From Hydractinia symbiolongicarpus (lineage: Eukaryota; Cnidaria; Hydrozoa; Anthoathecata; Hydractiniidae): a stretch of 64,000 bases of DNA. Where the stretch lies: contig NC_079875.1 of NCBI RefSeq assembly GCF_029227915.1, positions 2,914,001-2,978,000 of the forward strand, written 5' to 3'. This document shows, one piece after another, positions 1 through 12,533 of the stretch. The position numbers and the translations under genes were made by a program. The notes beneath the pieces were generated by a model that saw only the letters and a program-made list of their open reading frames with translations, was not told the origin of the DNA and searched no databases. Every line of letters starts with the position of its first letter. Positions within the stretch are counted from its first letter, which is position 1.

Positions 1-267
1 CTAGGATTGGTCCAACAGTACAAATTGACTCATTTATCTAAATTTTCAAATGAAACGCTGCCACAGCGCCCAGTGTAATCGCTGAGATACAGCAAGCATG
101 TCATATTAAGAAGAATGTTACTTCTTATAGACCAATTGTGTCATTTATCTCATTTATAAAGTCAAAGTCCAAAATCAGTTCAATTAAGTCCTACAGTCAA
201 TGGTTTCACTGGTAAAAGCGATGCAACCTAGTAATATCAGAAACATATCGCTAAATACATGTTGGTA

Positions 268-277
268 CACATATGTG
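268..277. other. 10-bp palindrome CACATATGTG (representative copy)
   Basis: A perfect palindrome present in monomers carrying TACACATATGTGACG (for example those starting at 1, 1865, 3355, 5965, 7084 and 9320). In other monomers the site reads TACGAATATGTGACG and is not palindromic; in subfamily E a different palindrome, TTGGTACCAA, lies a few bases upstream. Confidence 0.6.
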
Positions 278-307
278 ACGCAACCGTTGAAACTCAAACG
301 GACTGAT

Positions 308-374
308 GCCGTTAGAAAGTCAATGAAATGTAGTTTTGAAAACTGTCTCTATTTTCTCAGCGCGCGCTAACGGC
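308..374. other. 8-bp inverted repeat spanning the monomer end (representative copy)
   Basis: GCCGTTAG at 308-315 is the exact reverse complement of CTAACGGC at 367-374, with 51 bp between the arms. Most monomers keep at least the 7-bp form CCGTTAG/CTAACGG. Subfamily E changes one arm (CCGCTAG with CTAAAGG), breaking the pairing, so the stem is not universally maintained. Confidence 0.55.
359..368. other. 10-bp palindrome at the monomer boundary (representative copy)
   Basis: AGCGCGCGCT is a perfect palindrome of alternating purine and pyrimidine, the only strongly GC-rich point of an otherwise AT-rich monomer. It occurs near the 3' end of many monomers. Variants include AGCACGCGCT, AGCGTTCGCT, AGCGGGCGCT, and a replaced form (CACGGGGCGCGCT) in subfamily F/D. 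Alternating CG of this kind can adopt Z-DNA; whether it does so here is not shown. Confidence 0.6.
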
Positions 375-746
375 AAAGATTGGTCCCACAGTAACAAATG
401 ACTTATTTATCTAAATTTTTTAATGAAACGCTACCACAGCGCCCAGTGTAATCGCTGAGATACAGCAATCATGTCAAATTAAGAAGAATGTTATTTTTTA
501 GAGTCCAATTGTGTCATTTATTTCATTTATAAAGTCAAAGTCCAAAATCAGTTCAATTAAGTCTCACAGTCAATCGTTTCACTGTTAAAACCGATGCAAG
601 CTAGTAATGTCAGAAAAATATCGCTAAATACATGTTGGTACGAATATGAGACGCAAGCGTTGTACCTGAAACGAACTGATACCGTTAGAAAGTCAATGAA
701 ATGTAGTTTTGGAAACTGTCTCTATTTTCTCAGCGTTCACTAACGG
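374..746 (+). repeat. Representative full-length monomer (373 bp, subfamily A)
   Basis: Offered as a reference unit for the left part of the window. It carries the A markers GAGATACAGCAATCATGTC, TTAAGAAGAATG and TTTTTTAGAGTCCAATTG in its first half, and CGATGCAAGCTAGTAATG, GAATATGAGACGCAAGCG and GTACCTGAAACG in its second half, ending just before CAAGGATTGG at 747. Compared with other subfamilies it differs by scattered substitutions and few indels, so all types align over their full length. I see no convincing evidence that the monomer is itself a dimer of a ~186 bp half-unit. Confidence 0.9.
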
Positions 747-1599
747 CAAGGATTGGTCCCACAGTAACAAATGATTTATTTATTTAAATTTTTAATTGAA
801 ACGCTACCTCAGCGCCCAGTGTAATCGCTGAGATACAGCAATCATGTCAAATTAAGAAGAATGTTAATTTTTAGAGTACAATTGTGTCATTTATCTCATT
901 TATAAAGTCAAAGTCCAAAATCAGTTCAATTAAGTCTCACAGTCAATCGTTTCACTGTTAAAAGCGATGCAACCTAGTAATATCAGAAAAATATTGCTAA
1001 ATCCATGTTGGTACAAATATGAGACGCAAGCGTTGTACCTGAAACGGAATGATACCGTTAGAAAGTCAATGAAATGTAGTTTTGGAAACTGTCTCCATTT
1101 TCTCAGCGTGCGCTAACGGCTAGGATTGGTCCCACAGTAACAAATGACTTATTTACGTAAATTTTTAAATGAACCTCTACTACAGCGCCCAGTGTAATCG
1201 CTGAGATACAGCAATCATGTCAAAATAAGAAGAATGTTATTTTTCAGAGTCTAATTGTGTCATTTATCTCATTTATAAAGTCAAAGTCCAAAATCAGTTC
1301 AATTAAGTCTCACAGTTAATCGTTTCACTGTTAAAAGCGGTGCAAGCTAGTAATGTCAGAAAAATATCGCTAAATACATGTTGGTACGAATATGTGACGC
1401 AGCCGTTTTAACTCAAACGGATTGATACCGATAGAAATTTATGGAAATGTAATTTTTGAAACAGTCTCTATTTCTTTACGCGCGCTAACGGCTACGATTG
1501 GTCCCACAGTAAAAAATGGCTTATTTATCTAAATTTTTATTTAAAGCGCTACCACAGCGCCCAGTGTAATCGCTGAGATACAGCAATCATGTCAAATTA

Positions 1600-2580
1600 A
1601 GAAGAATGTTATTTTTTAGAGTCCAATTGTGTCATTTATCTCAATTATAAAGTCAAAATCCAAAATCAGTTCAATTAAGTCTCACAGTCAATCGTTTCAC
1701 TGTTAAAAGTGGTGCAAGCTAGTAATGTCAGAAACATATCGCTGAATACATATTGGTACGAATGTGAGACGCAAGCGTTGTATCTGAAACGAACTCATAC
1801 CGTTAGAAAGTCAATGAAATGTAGTTTTGGAAACTGTCTCTATTTTCTCAGCGCGCGCTAACAGCTAGTATTGGTCCCACAGTAACAAATGACTTATTTA
1901 TCTAATTTTTTAAAGGAAACTCTACCACTGCGCCCAGTGTAATCGCTGAGATACAGCAATCATGTCAAATTAAGAAGAATGTTATTTTTTAGAGTCCAAT
2001 TGTGTCATTTATCTCATTTATAAAGTCAAAGTCCAAAATCAGTTCAATTAAGTCCTACAGTCAATGGTTTCACTGGTAAAAGCGATGCAACCTAGTAATA
2101 TCAGAAACATATCGCTAAATACATGTTGGTACACATATGTGACGCAACCGTTGAAACTCAAACGGACTGATGCCGTTAGAAAGTCAATGAAATGTAGTTT
2201 TGAAAACTGTCTCTATTTTCTCAGCGCGCGCTAACGGCAAAGATTGGTCCCACAGTAACAAATGACTTATTTATCTAAATTTTTAAATGAAACGCTACCA
2301 CAGCGCCCAGTGTAATCGCTGAGATACAGCAATCATGTCAAATTAAGAAGAATGTTATTTTTTAGAGTCCAATTGTGTCATTTATTTCATTTATAAAGTC
2401 AAAGTCCAAAATCAGTTCAATTAAGTCTCACAGTCAATCGTTTCACTGTTAAAAGCGATGCAAGCTAGTAATGTCAGACAAATATCGCTAAATACATGTT
2501 GGTACGAATATGAGACGCAAGCGTTGTACCTGAAACGACTGATACCGTTAGAAAGTTAATGAAATGTAGTTTTGGAAACT
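1600..2580 (+). repeat. 4-mer duplication, copy 1 (offset ~1,490 bp)
   Basis: The rare markers TCTCAATTATAAAGTC (near 1640), GCGCTAACAGCTAGTATTGG (near 1855), CAATTAAGTCCTACAG (near 2045) and CATTTATTTCATT (near 2385) recur in the same order about 1,490 bp downstream. The same CAATTAAGTCCTACAG and CATTTATTTCATT pair also occurs at 181 and 515, so this segment has three related copies. Boundaries are approximate. Confidence 0.75.
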
Positions 2581-3090
2581 GTCTCTACTTTCTCAGCACG
2601 CGCTAACGGCTAGGATTGGTCCAACAGTACAAATTGACTCATTTATCTAAATTTTCAAATAAAACGCTGCCACAGCGCCCAGTGTAATCGCTGAGATACA
2701 GCAAGCATGTCAAATTAAAAAGAATGTTATTTTTTAGAGTCCAATTGTGTCATTTATCTCATTTATAAAGTCAAAGTCCAAAATCAGTTCAATTAAGTCT
2801 CACAGTCAATCGTTTCACTGTTAAAAGTGGTGCAAGCTAGTAATGTCAGAAAAATATCGCTAAATACATGTTGGTACGAATATGAGTCGCAAGCGTTGTA
2901 CCTGAAACGGACTGATACCGTTAGAAAGTCAATGAAATGTAGTTTTGAAAACTGTCTCTATTTTCTCAGCGCGCGCTAACGGCAAAGATTGGTCCCACAG
3001 TAACAAATGACTTATTTATCTAAATTTTTAAATGAAACGTTATCACAGCGCCCAGTGTAATCGCTGAGATACAGCAATCATGTCAAATTA

Positions 3091-4070
3091 AGAAGAATGT
3101 TATTTTTTAGAGTCCAATTGTGTCATTTATCTCAATTATAAAGTCAAAATCCAAAATCAGTTCAATTAAGTCTCACAGTCAATCGTTTCACTGTTAAAAG
3201 TGGGCAACCTAGTAATGTCAGAAACATATCGCTGAATACATATTGGTACGAATGTGAGACGCAAGCGTTGTATCTGAAACGAACTCATACCGTTAGAAAG
3301 TCAATGAAATGTAGTTTTGGAAACTGTCTCTATTTTCTCAGCGCGCGCTAACAGCTAGTATTGGTGCCACAGTAACAAATGACTTATTTATCTAATTTTT
3401 TAAAGAAAACTCTACCACTGCGCCCAGTGTAATCGCTGAGATACACCAATCATGTCAAATTAAGAAGAATGTTATTTTTTAGAGTCCAATTGTGTCATTT
3501 ATCTCATTTATAAAGTCAAAGTCCAAAATCAGTTCAATTAAGTCCTACAGTCAATGGTTTCACTGGTAAAAGCGATGCAACCTAGTAATATCAGAAACAT
3601 ATCGCTAAATACATGTTGGTACACATATGTGACGCAACCGTTGAAACTCAAACGGACTGATGCCGTTAGAAAGTCAATGAAATGTAGTTTTGAAAACTGT
3701 CTCTATTTTCTCAGCGCGCGCTAACGGCAAAGATTGGTCCCACAGTAACAAATGACTTATTTATCTAAATTTTTAAATGAAACGCTACCACAGCGCCCAG
3801 TGTAATCGCTGAGATACAGCAATCATGTCAAATTAAGAAGAATGTTATTTTTTAGAGTCCAATTGTGTCATTTATTTCATTTATAAAGTCAAAGTCCAAA
3901 ATCAGTTCAATTAAGTCTCACAGTCAATCGTTTCACTGTTAAAAGCGATGCAAGCTAGTAATGTCAGAAAAATATCGCTAAATACATGTTGGTACGAATA
4001 TGAGACGCAAGCGTTGTACCTGAAACGAACTGATACCGTTAGAAAGTCAATGAAATATAGTTTTGGAAAC
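3091..4070 (+). repeat. 4-mer duplication, copy 2
   Basis: It matches 1600-2580 at an offset of four monomers (about 1,490 bp), with the same ordered rare markers and a few private changes, such as GTGGGCAACCTAG near 3201 where copy 1 has GTGGTGCAAGCTAG. Boundaries are approximate. Confidence 0.75.
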
Positions 4071-7000
4071 TGTCTCTATTATCTCAGCGCGCGCTAACAG
4101 CTAGTATTGGTCCCACAGTAACTAATGACTTATTTATCGAAATTTTTAAAGGAAACTCTACCACTGCGACCAGTGTAATCGCTGAGATACAGCAATCATG
4201 TCAAATTAAGAAGAATGTTATTTTTTAGAGTCCAATTGTGTCATTTATCTCATTTATAAAGTCAAAGTCCAAAATCAGTTCAATTAAGTCTCACAGTCAA
4301 TCGTTTCACTGTTAAAAGTGGTGCAAGCTAGTAATGTCAGAAACATATCGCTGAATACATATTGGTACGAATTTGTGAGTCAACCGTTGTTACTCAAACG
4401 GACTGATGCCGTTAAAATGTCCATGAAATGTAGTTTTTAAATCTGTCTCAATTTCTTCAGCGCGCGCTAACTGCTAGGATTGGTCCCACAGTACAAATTG
4501 ACTTAATTATCTAAATTTTTAAACAAAGCGCTGCCACAGCGCCCTGTGCAACTGCTGAGTTCCAGTAATCAAGTTAAATTAAGAAGAATGTTATTTTTTG
4601 GAGTCCAATTGTGTCATTTATCCCATTTATAAAGACAATGTGCAAAATCAGTTCAATTAAGTCCCACAGTCAATCGTTTCACTGTTAAAAGCGGTGCAAG
4701 CTAGTAATGTCAGAAAAATATCGCTAAATACATGTTGGTACGAATATATGACGCCGCCGTTGTAGCTTAAACGGACTGATACCGTTATAAATTCAATGAA
4801 ATGTAGTTTATGTAACTGTGTGTTTTTCCCCAGCGCGCGCTGACGGCTAGGATTGGTCCCACAGAAAAAAATGACTTATTGATCTAAACTTTTAAATAAA
4901 GCGCTACCACAGCGCCCAGTGTAATCGCTGAGTTCCAGCAATCAAGTCAAGTTAAGAATAAAGTTATTTCTTGGAGTACACTTGCCAAATTTGTTACATT
5001 CACAAGGTCAAAGTCCTAAATCAGTTCAATTAAGTCTCACAGTCAAAATCTTCACTGTTAAAAGCGATGCAAGCTAGTAATGTCAGAAAAATATCGCTAA
5101 ATACATGTTGGTACGAATATGAGACGCAAGCGTTGTACCTGAAACGACTGATACCGTTAGAAAGTTAATGAAATGTAGTTTTGGAAACTGTCTCTACTTT
5201 CTCAGCACGCGCTAACGGCTAGGATTGGTCCAACAGTACAAATTGACTCATTTATCTAAATTTTCAAATAAAACGCTGCCACAGCGCCCAGTGTAATCGC
5301 TGAGATACAGCAAGAATGTCATATTAAGAAGAATGTTACTTCTTATAGTCCAATTGTGTCATTTATCTCATTTATAAAGTCAAAGTCCAAAATCAGTTCA
5401 ATTAAGTCTCACAGTCAATGGTTTCACTGGTAAAAGCGATGCAACCTAGTAATATCAGAAACATATCGCTAAATACATGTTGATACAAATATGTGAGGCA
5501 ACCGTTGAAACTCAAACGGACTGATGCCGTTAGAAAGTCAATGAAATGTAGTTTTGAAAACCGTCTCTATTTTCTCAGCGCGCGCTAACGGCAAAGATTG
5601 GTCCCACAGTAACAAATGACTTATTTATCTAAATTTTTAAATGAAACGCTACCACAGCGCCCAGTGTAATCGCTGAGATACAGCAATCATGTCAAATTAA
5701 GAAGAATGTTATTTTTTAGAGTCCAATTGTGTCATTTATCTCATTTATAAAGTCAAAGTCCAAAATCAGTTCAATTAAGTCTCACAGTCAATCGTTTCAC
5801 TGTTAAAAGAGGTGCAAGCTAGTAATGTCAGAAACATATCGCTGAATACATATTGGTACGAATATGAGACGCAAGCGTTGTACCTGAAACGGACTGATAC
5901 CGTTAGAAATTTAATGAAATGTAGTTTTGGAAACTGTCTCTATTTTCTCAGCACGCGCTAACGGCTAGGATTGGTCCAACAGTACAAATTGACTCATTTA
6001 TCTAAATTTTCAAATGAAACGCTGCCACAGCGCCCGGTGTAATCGCTGAGATACAGCAAGCATGTCATATTAAGAAGAAGGTTACTTCTTATAGACCAAT
6101 TGTGTCATTTATCTCATTTATAAAGTCAAAGTCCAAAATCAGTTCAATTAAGTCTCACAGTCAATGGTTTCACTGGTAAAAGCGATGCAACCTAGTAATA
6201 TCAGAAACATATCGCTAAATACATGTTGGTACACATATGTGACGCAACCGTTGAAACTCAAACGGACTGATGCCGTTAGAAAGTCAATGAAATGTAGTTT
6301 TGAAAACTGTCTCTATTTTCTCAGCGCGCGCTAACGGCAAAGATTGGTTGCACAGTAACAAATGACTTATTTATCTAAATTTTTAAATGAAACGCTACCA
6401 CAGCGCCCAGTTTAATCGCTGAGATACAGCAAACATGTCAAATTAAGAAGAATGTTATTTTTTAGAGTCCAATTGTGTCATTTATCTCATTTATAAAGTC
6501 AAAGTCCAAAATCAGTTCAATTAAGTCTCACAGTCAATCGTTACACTGTTAAAAGCGATGCAAGCTAGTAATGTCAGAAAAATATCGCTAAATATATGTT
6601 GGTACGAATATGAGACGCAAGCGCTGTACCTAAAACGAACTGATACCGTTAGAAAGTTAATGAAATGTAGTTTTGGAAACTGTCTCTGTTTTCTCAGCGT
6701 TCGCTAACGGCAAGGATTGGTCCCACAGTAACAAATGACTTATTTATTTAAATTTTTAAATGAAACGCAACCTCAGCGCCCAGTTTAATCGCTGAAATAC
6801 AGCAATCATGTCACATTAAGAAAAACGTTATTTTTTAAAGTCCAATTGTGTCATTTATCTCATTTATAAAGTCAAAGTCTAAAATCAGTTCAATTAAGTC
6901 TCACAGTCAATCGTTTCACTGTTGAAAGCGATGCAAGCTTGTAATGTCAGAAAAATATCGCTAAATACATGTTGGTACAAATATGAGACGCAAGCGTTGT

Positions 7001-7829
7001 ACCTGAAACGAACTGATACCGTTAGAAAGTCAATTAAATGTAGTTTTGGAAACTGTCTCTATTTTCTCAGCGCGCGCTAACAGCTAGTATTGGTCCCACA
7101 GTAACAAATGACTTATTTATCTAAATTTTTAGAGGAAACACTACCACTGCGCCCAGTGTAATCGCTGAGATACAGCAAGCATGTCATATTAAGAAGAATG
7201 TTACTTCTTATAGACCAATTGTGTCATTTATCTCATTTATAAAGTCAAAGTCCAAAATCAGTTCAATTAAGTCTCACAGTCAATGGTTTCACTGGTAAAA
7301 GCGATGCAACCTAGTAATATCAGAAACATATCGCTAAATACATGTTGGTACACATATGTGACGCAACCGTTGAAACTCAAACGGACTGATGCCGTTAGAA
7401 AGTCAATGAAATGTAGTTTTGAAAACTGTCTCTATTTTCTCAGCGCGCGCTAACGGCAAAGATTGGTCCCACAGTAACAAATGACTTATTTATCTAAATT
7501 TTTAAATGAAACGCTACCACAGCGCCCAGTGTAATCGCTGAGATACAGCAAACATGTCAAATTAAGAAGAATGTTATTTTTTAGAGTCCAATTGTGTCAT
7601 TTATCTCATTTATAAAGTCAAAGTCCAAAATCAGTTCAATTAAGTCTCACAGTCAATCGTTACACTGTTAAAAGCGATGCAAGCTAGTAATGTCAGAAAA
7701 ATATCGCTAAATACATGTTGGTACGAATATGAGACGCAAGCGCTGTACCTAAAACGAACTGATACCGATAGAAAGTTAATGAAATGTAGTTTTGGAAACT
7801 GTCTCTATTTTCTCAGCGTTCGCTAACGG

Positions 7830-9692
7830 CAAGTATTGGTCCCACAGTAACAAATGACTTATTTATCTAAATTTTTAAAGGAAACACTACCACTGCGCCC
7901 ACTGTAATCGCTGAGATACAGCAATCATGTCAAATTAAGAAGAATGTTATTTTTTAGAGTCCAATTGTGTCATTTATCTCATTTATAAAGTCAAAGTCCA
8001 AAATCAGTTCAATCAAGTCTCACAGTCAATCGTTTCACTGTTAAAAGTGGTGCAAGCTAGTAATGTCAGAAACATATCGCTGAATACATATTGGTACGAA
8101 TTTGTGAGTCAACCGTTGTTACTCAAACAGACTGATGCCGTTAGAAAGTCCATGAAATGTAGTTTTTAAATCTGTCTCAATTTCTTCAGCGCGCGCTAAC
8201 TGCTAGGATTGGTCCCACAGTACAAAATGACTTATTTATCTAAACTTTTAAATAAAGCGCTACCACAGCGCCCAGTGTAATCGCTGAGATACAGCAAACA
8301 TGTCAAATTAAGAAGAATGTTATTTTTTAGAGTCCAATTGTGTCATTTATCTCATTTATAAAGTCAAAGTCCAAAATCAGTTCAATTAAGTCTCACAGTC
8401 AATCGTTACACTGTTAAAAGCGATGCAAGCTAGTAATGTCAGAAAAATATCGGTAAATACATGTTGGTACGAATATGAGACGCAAGCGTTGTACCTGAAA
8501 CGGACTGATTCCTTCAGAAAGTCAAATATATGTAGTTTTGGAAACTGTCTCTATTTTCTCAGCGCGCGCTAACGGCTAGGATTGGTCCAACAGTACAAAT
8601 TGACTCATTTATCTAAATTTTCAAATGAAACGCTGCCACAGCGCCCAGTGTAATCGCTGAGATACAGCAAGTATGTCATATTAAGAAGAATGTTTTCTTA
8701 TAGTCCAATTGTGTCATTTATCTCATTTATAAAGTCAAAGTCCAAAATCAGTTCAATTAAGTCTCACAGTCAATCATTTCACTGTTAAAAGCGATGCAAG
8801 CTAGTAATGTCAGTAAAATATCGGTAAATACATGTTGGTACGAATATGAGACGCAAGCGTTGTACCTGAAACGGACTGATGCCGTTAGAGAGTCAATGAA
8901 ATGTAGTTTTGAAAACTGTCTCTATTTTCTCAGCGCGCCCTAACGGCAAAGATTGGTCCCACAGTTACAAATGACTTATTTATCTAAATTTTTAAATGAA
9001 ACGCTACCACAGCGCCCAGTGTAATCGCTGAGATACAGCAAACATGTCAAATTAAGAAGAATGTTACTTTTTAGAGTCCAATCGTGTCATTTATCTCATT
9101 TATAAAGTCAAAGTCTAAAATCAGTTCAATTAAGTCTCACAGTCAATCGTTTCACTGTTGAAAGCGATGCAAGCTTGTAATGTCAGAAAAATATCGCTAA
9201 ATACATGTTGGTACAAATATGAGACGCAAGCGTTGTACCTGAAACGAACTGATACCGTTAGAAAGTCAATTAAATGTAGTTTTGGAAACTGTCTCTATTT
9301 TCTCAGCGCGCGCTAACAGCTAGTATTGGTCCCACAGTAACAAATGACTTATTTATCTAAATTTTCAGAGGAAACACTACCACTGCGCCCAGTGTAATCG
9401 CTGAGATACAGCAAGCGTGTCATATTAAGAAGAATGTTACTTCTTATAGACCTATTGTGTCATTTATCTCATTTATAAAGTCAAAGTCCAAAATCAGTTC
9501 AATTAAGTCTCACAGTCAATGGTTTCACTGGTAAAAGCGATGCAACCTAGTAATATCAGAAACATATCGCTAAATACATGTTGGTACACATATGTGACGC
9601 AACCGTTGAAACTCAAACGGACTGATGCCGTTAGAAAGTTAATGAAATGTAGTTTTGGAAACTGTCTCTATTTTCTCAGCGTTCGCTAACGG
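7830..9692 (+). repeat. 5-mer higher-order unit, copy 1 (1,863 bp)
   Basis: Monomer starts 7830, 8203, 8576, 8947, 9320. Rare markers repeated 1,863 bp downstream include AAACAGACTGATGCC, GATTCCTTCAGAAAG, AATGTTTTCTTATAG (a 2-bp deletion giving a 371 bp monomer) and GCGCGCCCTAACGGC. The match is strong from about 7773 to 9112. From about 9112 to 9636 the sequence instead resembles 6876-7400 (offset 2,236 bp, six monomers), so the unit is a mosaic. The monomer at 8203 also switches type at CGCTGAG (about 8288). Confidence 0.8.
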
Positions 9693-11555
9693 CAAGTATT
9701 GGTCCCACAGTAACAAATGACTTATTTATCTAAATTTTTAAAGGAAACACTACCACTGCGCCCACTGTAATCGCTGAGATACAGCAATCATGTCAAATTA
9801 AGAAGAATGTTATTTTTTAGAGTCCAATTGTGTCATTTATCTCATTTATAAAGTCAAAGTCCAAAATCAGTTCAATCAAGTCTCACAGTCAATCGTTTCA
9901 CTGTTAAAAGTGGTGCAAGCTAGTAATGTCAGAAACATATCGCTGAATACATATTGGTACGAATTTGTGAGTCAACCGTTGTTACTCAAACAGACTGATG
10001 CCGTTAGAAAGTCCATGAAATGTAGTTTTTAAATCTGTCTCAATTTCTTCAGCGCGCGCTAACTGCTAGGATTGGTCCCACAGTACAAAATGACTTATTT
10101 ATCTAAACTTTTAAATAAAGCGCTACCACAGCGCCCAGTGTAATCGCTGAGTTCCAGCAATCAAGTCAAGTTAAGAATAAAGTTATTTCTTGGAGTACAC
10201 TTTCCACATTTGTTACATTCACAAGGTCAAAGTCCTAAATCAGTTCAATTAAGTCTCACAGTCAATCATTTCACTGTTAAAAGCGATGCAAGCTAGTAAT
10301 GTCAGAAAAATATCGGTAAATACATGTTGGTACGAATATGAGACGCAAGCGTTGTACCTGAAACGGACTGATTCCTTCAGAAAGTCAAATATATGTAGTT
10401 TTGGAAACTGTCTCTATTTTCTCAGCGCGCGCTAACGGCTAGGATTGGTCCAACAGTACAAATTGACTCATTTATCTAAATTTTCAAATGAAACGCTGCC
10501 ACAGCGCCCAGTGTAATCGCTGAGATACAGCAAGTATGTCATATTAAGAAGAATGTTTTCTTATAGTCCAATTGTGTCATTTATCTCATTTATAAAGTCA
10601 AAGTCCAAAATCAGTTCAATTAAGTCTCACAGTCAATCATTTCACTGTTAAAAGCGATGCAAGCTAGTAATGTCAGTAAAATATCGGTAAATACATGTTG
10701 GTACGAATATGAGACGCAAGCGTTGTACCTGAAACGGACTGATGCCGTTAGAGAGTCAATGAAATGTAGTTTTGAAAACTGTCTCTATTTTCTCAGCGCG
10801 CCCTAACGGCAAAGATTGGTCCCACAGTTACAAATGACTTATTTATCTAAATTTTTAAATGAAACGCTACCACAGCGCCCAGTGTAATCGCTGAGATACA
10901 GCAAACATGTCAAATTAAGAAGAATGTTACTTTTTAGAGTCCAATCGTGTCATTTATCTCATTTATAAAGTCAAAGACCAAAATCAGTTCAATTAAGTCT
11001 CACAGTCAATCGTTACACTGTTAAAAGCGAAGCAAGCTAGTAATGTCAGAAAAATATCGCTAAATACATGTTGGTACGAATATGAGACGCAAGCGTTGTA
11101 CCTAAAACGAACTGATACCGTTAGAAAGTCAATGAAATGTAGTTTTGGAAACTGTCTCTATTTTCTCAGCGCGTGCTAACAGCTAGTATTGGTCCCACAG
11201 TAACAAATGACTTATTTATCTAAATTTTTAAAGGAAACACTACCACTGCGCCCAGTGTATTCGCTGAGATACAGCAATCATGTCAAATTAAGAAGAATGT
11301 TATTTTTTAGAGTCCAATTGTGTCATTTATCTCATTTATAAAGTCAAAGTCCAAAATCAGTTCAATCAAGTCTCACAGTCAATCATTTCACTGTTAAAAG
11401 CGATGCAAGCTAGTAATGTCAGAAAAATATCGGTAAATACATGTTGGTACGAATATGAGACGCAAGCGTTGTACCTGAAACGGACTGATTCCTTTAGAAA
11501 GTCAATGAAATGTAGTTTTGGAAACTGTCTCTATTTTCTCAGCGCGCGCTAACGG
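9693..11555 (+). repeat. 5-mer higher-order unit, copy 2 (1,863 bp)
   Basis: Monomer starts 9693, 10066, 10439, 10810, 11183, each exactly 1,863 bp after its partner. It differs from copy 1 in the monomer at 10066, where a type with GAGTTCCAGCAATCAAGTC follows CGCTGAG, while copy 1 has GAGATACAGCAAACATGTC. Similarity fades after about 10975. Confidence 0.8.
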
Positions 11556-11787
11556 CTAGGATTGGTCACACAGTAACAAATGACTTATTTATCTAAATTT
11601 TTAAATGAAACGCTACCACAGCGTCCAGTGTAATCGCTGAGATGCAGCAAGCATGTCATATTATTAGTACGAATATTGGTACGAATTTGTGAGTCAACCG
11701 TTGTTACTCAAACGGACTGATGCCGTTAGAAAGTCCATGAAATGTAGTTTTTAAATCTGTCTCAATTTCTTCAGCGCGCGCTAACTG
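11556..11787 (+). repeat. Truncated monomer, 232 bp (first of four)
   Basis: About 150 bp of the middle is missing. The left part ends at GCATGTCATATT and the right part resumes in GGTACGAATTTGTGAGTC. At the join a 12-bp block is tandemly doubled: ATTAGTACGAAT at 11663-11674 and ATTGGTACGAAT at 11675-11686. CATATT is present in both presumed parents (GTCATATTAAGAAG and TACATATTGGTACG), so microhomology is a likely cause. Confidence 0.88.
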
Positions 11788-12533
11788 CTAGGATTGGTCC
11801 CACAGTACAAAATGACTTATTTATCTAAACTTTTAAATAAAGCGCTACCACAGCGCCCAGTGTAATCGCTGAGTTCCAGCAATCAAGTCAAGTTAAGAAT
11901 AAAGTTATTTCTTGGAGTACACTTGCCACATTTGTTACATTCACAAGGTCAAAGTCCTAAATCAGTTCAATTAAGTCTCACAGTCAATCATTTCACTGTT
12001 AAAAGCGATGCAAGCTAGTAATGTCAGAAAAATATCGGTAAATACATGTTGGTACGAATATGAGACGCAAGCGTTGTACCTGAAACGGACTGATTCCTTT
12101 AGAAAGTCAATGAAATGTAGTTTTCGAAACTGTCTCTATTTTCTCAGCGCGCGTTAACGGCTAGGATTGGTCACACAGTAACAAATGACTTATTTATCTA
12201 AATTTTTAAATGAAACGCTACCACAGCGTCCAGTGTAATCGCTGAGATACAGCAATCATGTCAAATTAAGAAGAATGTTATTTTCTAGAGTCCAATTGTG
12301 TCATTTATCTCATTTATAAAGTCAAATTCCAAAATCAGTTTATATAAGTCTCACAGTCAATCGTTTCACTGGTAAAAGCGATGCAACCTAGTAATGTCTG
12401 AAAAATATCGCTAAATACATGTTGGTACGAATATGAGACGCAACCGTTGCAACTCAAACGGACTGATACCGTTAGAAAGTCAATGAAATGTAGTTTTGGA
12501 AACTGTCTCTATTTTCTCAGCGCGCGCTAACGG

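Larger units (their letters stand above)
1..7829 (+). repeat. Left array segment, 21 monomers, subfamily A
   Basis: Monomer starts: 1, 374, 747, 1120, 1492, 1865, 2238, 2610, 2983, 3355, 3728, 4101, 4474, 4847, 5219, 5592, 5965, 6338, 6711, 7084, 7457. All are 372-373 bp. Most are subfamily A. The monomers at 4474 and 4847 carry markers seen further right (GTACAAATTGACTTAATTA and CTGTGCAACTGC; GAGTTCCAGCAATCAAGTC), so B- and C-like types are already interspersed here. Internal duplications are given separately. Confidence 0.92.
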
